A stretch of 64,000 nucleotides of DNA from Corynebacterium kroppenstedtii DSM 44385 (GTDB lineage: Bacteria; Actinomycetota; Actinomycetes; Mycobacteriales; Mycobacteriaceae). Position numbers and translations under genes: made by a program. The stretch covers positions 1,984,001-2,048,000 of the forward strand of contig NC_012704.1 in NCBI RefSeq assembly GCF_000023145.1, written 5' to 3'. Under the pieces are notes generated by a model. That model ran no database searches and was not told where the DNA came from. It saw only the letters and a list, made by a program, of their open reading frames with translations. Shown here one piece after another: positions 62,709 through 64,000 of the stretch (position 1 is its first letter; each line of letters starts with the position of its first letter).

Positions 62709-63089
62709 TCAGCTACGTATCGCCCGAATGCCTCCACCGCGAGAAGTGCCTTGCGTTCGTGGCGTATGAGAGCTGCGAGAATTGGTTGTCTGCGAGCCAT
62801 GGGAGTTGTCAGCCTTATCCCCGTTGGTCGTCGCGCGCCCGAACGTGAAAGTCGAGTGGCCATCAGGAGCCTGATGCCGGCCTTTGCGCGTGGTCGCGAA
62901 CGTGGTTTCTTTGCTGATAGTGCTGCTGGCCCCTTCCGCCTTCTGGGCCTGCTGAATAATTTCCTCGAGTTTCTTCACCCGTTCACCGTATTGGCGGTGA
63001 AACTCCGCGAGGTTTTTATCCATTTCTGCCCGATGGGCGTCCACGATGGCCTGATACGCCGCACGGTAATTCTCGGTATTACTCACCAT
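62709..63089 (-). CDS. Small coiled-coil protein of unknown function
   Basis: A 126-residue protein. The first 50 residues form a charged amphipathic helix (YRAAYQAIVDAHRAEMDKNL, then GERVKKLEEIIQQAQKAEG) likely to make a coiled coil; the rest is disordered, rich in Ser, Thr, Gly and Arg. Its ATG lies within the end of the upstream gene, overlapping its TGA by a few bases, so it is coupled to the preceding protein and may be its partner. No family recognised. Confidence 0.6.
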   Translation of the reverse strand: MVSNTENYRAAYQAIVDAHRAEMDKNLAEFHRQYGERVKKLEEIIQQAQKAEGASSTISKETTFATTRKGRHQAPDGHSTFTFGRATTNGDKADNSHGSQTTNSRSSHTPRTQGTSRGGGIRAIRS

Positions 63090-64000
63090 GCCCCTGCTTT
63101 CTCTACGGTGATGCCTAAGTGTGATGTTGTGTTGTCTGCTGTAGTGCCCGGCGCTGTTTCCTCTGGCCGTCCTACGTGCGCTTCTTCCTCCGCGACAGCC
63201 TCCAGTGGCTGCTGCACCGAGACGTCCATTCGGATAGAAGAAGGCCCTCTCGTTCCTTGCACTGAGCCAGACTCCCCGCCCGAAAGGGCCGAACTCTCCG
63301 GTGTTTTTTGATTCCAGTCCGGCGCTCCTTGAGTGCTTTCAATGGTGAGACCACTGGCCATCTGCGTACATGTTTGTCCCGCCGACGACGCGTCCGACAG
63401 CTTCGGAGTCACTTTTTGCGCAGACTCAGCCTCCGACTGGGCCAAGGACGAACACTGGGCCGAGGACTGCGACTGGCATGACGATGCGGACTGGTCCGTG
63501 GCCTCCCTCTGCCCGGTAAACATTTCACACGAGGACGGTGACGTCGATGTCCCTGGCGAAACCAGCGTCGCCGGTGAAGGACAAACACTCACTAGTGGTG
63601 ACGATTCGTTCCTCGGCACAACACTCGGCAGCGCATCCCCACCCCGTGATGCCACTACATCACAGTGTTGCAGCGGTTTCGGCGGCTCGACTGGGCACAC
63701 TCCACACACGCGGACCTGCTCCGAGCAATGCGTCGATAATGTCCCCAACGCTTCACCGATCGCACGATCGCGCGCCTTCACCTGGTTCAACAGGAGCAAA
63801 CCCGCTGCGTTCCCCACCTGCGTCAACGCATGCATAGCGATCTTTTTCGCCGGCGGAGGCAAAGGCAAGATCAAGGGCAATCCCGTCTCCACCACCGTCG
63901 TAAATAAATCGACAACGTCCTCCATTGCCGAATCGGTATCTTCCATCACGGATTGCAGCGCATCCGCGCACGCGTCACTGGATTCGGCGCCGTCGGAAAG
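63083..64000 (-). CDS. Unknown protein, helical N-terminal part and long low-complexity tail (5' end outside window)
   Basis: The frame is open to the window edge, 17 codons beyond the first possible start (63949), and no ribosome site is seen there, so the gene probably begins outside. The visible 305 residues start with helical sequence (CADALQSVMEDTD, PLILPLPPPAKK, GNAAGLLLLNQVKARD). About 200 residues follow rich in Ser, Thr, Gln, Glu and Pro, with several scattered Cys. No motif is recognised. It is coupled to the 126-residue coiled-coil gene. Confidence 0.55.
   Translation of the reverse strand, partial: LSDGAESSDACADALQSVMEDTDSAMEDVVDLFTTVVETGLPLILPLPPPAKKIAMHALTQVGNAAGLLLLNQVKARDRAIGEALGTLSTHCSEQVRVCGVCPVEPPKPLQHCDVVASRGGDALPSVVPRNESSPLVSVCPSPATLVSPGTSTSPSSCEMFTGQREATDQSASSCQSQSSAQCSSLAQSEAESAQKVTPKLSDASSAGQTCTQMASGLTIESTQGAPDWNQKTPESSALSGGESGSVQGTRGPSSIRMDVSVQQPLEAVAEEEAHVGRPEETAPGTTADNTTSHLGITVEKAGAW

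Overview
The window looks like chromosomal DNA of a Corynebacterium or close relative (phylum Actinomycetota). The evidence is two exact TAGAC-N6-GTCTA boxes (the binding motif of the corynebacterial sulfur regulator McbR) at sulfur genes, a ptsS-type sucrose PTS, a GroEL with a histidine-rich tail next to groES under CIRCE control, a mycobacterial/corynebacterial-style tsaD-rimI-tsaB-(alr-tsaE)-nnr order, and many starts with a TANNNT box 6-7 nt before ATG/GTG as in leaderless actinobacterial genes. The species is not proven; moderate G+C and gene content would fit a C. kroppenstedtii-like organism (weak inference). No rRNA, tRNA, CRISPR array, prophage or IS element was recognised.

Layout. 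1-3.4 kb: assimilatory sulfite reductase with a long structured leader, a TSUP-family transporter, and McbR boxes for both. 4.0-8.3 kb: sucrose uptake and hydrolysis (ptsS, scrB). 9-13.2 kb: amino-acid permease, a lactate/2-hydroxyacid dehydrogenase, a GNAT and a DinB-fold protein. 13.2-29.4 kb: the thiamine locus (thiD, thiC, thiE, then thiO-thiS-thiG-thiF on the other strand) with TPP riboswitches before thiC and thiO. It is interrupted by an ABC exporter with its own two-component system, an A+T-richer second ABC transporter, and an intracellular GH13 amylase. 29.7-36 kb: a lipoprotein, a small membrane protein, an SDR enzyme, purT and an ECF vitamin/micronutrient transporter (S, T and one fused ATPase). 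36-44.3 kb: a UvrA2-type ABC protein, metE under a cobalamin riboswitch, a nucleoside hydrolase, two small proteins and lipoate ligase lplA. 44.3-47.6 kb: a 2-oxoacid dehydrogenase operon (E1 alpha, E1 beta, lipoyl E2) convergent with lplA. 48.3-53 kb: purA, an unknown protein, and groES-groEL. 53-64 kb: t6A-tRNA genes, alanine racemase, NAD(P)HX repair, glmS, an alpha/beta-hydrolase-fold protein and two unknown proteins, the last cut by the window edge.

How the parts connect. Sulfite reductase supplies sulfide for cysteine and methionine; metE makes methionine when B12 is scarce. The thiamine genes supply TPP, which the E1 subunits at 45.6-47.6 kb need, and lplA can lipoylate their E2 partner. 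Sucrose genes and a lactate dehydrogenase indicate sugar uptake and fermentation.

The least explained signals are: (1) an interspersed palindromic repeat family in four intergenic regions; (2) a strongly over-represented 9-mer, TTGCCGACG, on both strands; (3) a highly structured segment between the sulfite reductase promoter and its start codon that also carries a terminator on the opposite strand; and (4) a fused ECF ATPase that has lost every element of one of its two ATP sites while keeping the other intact.
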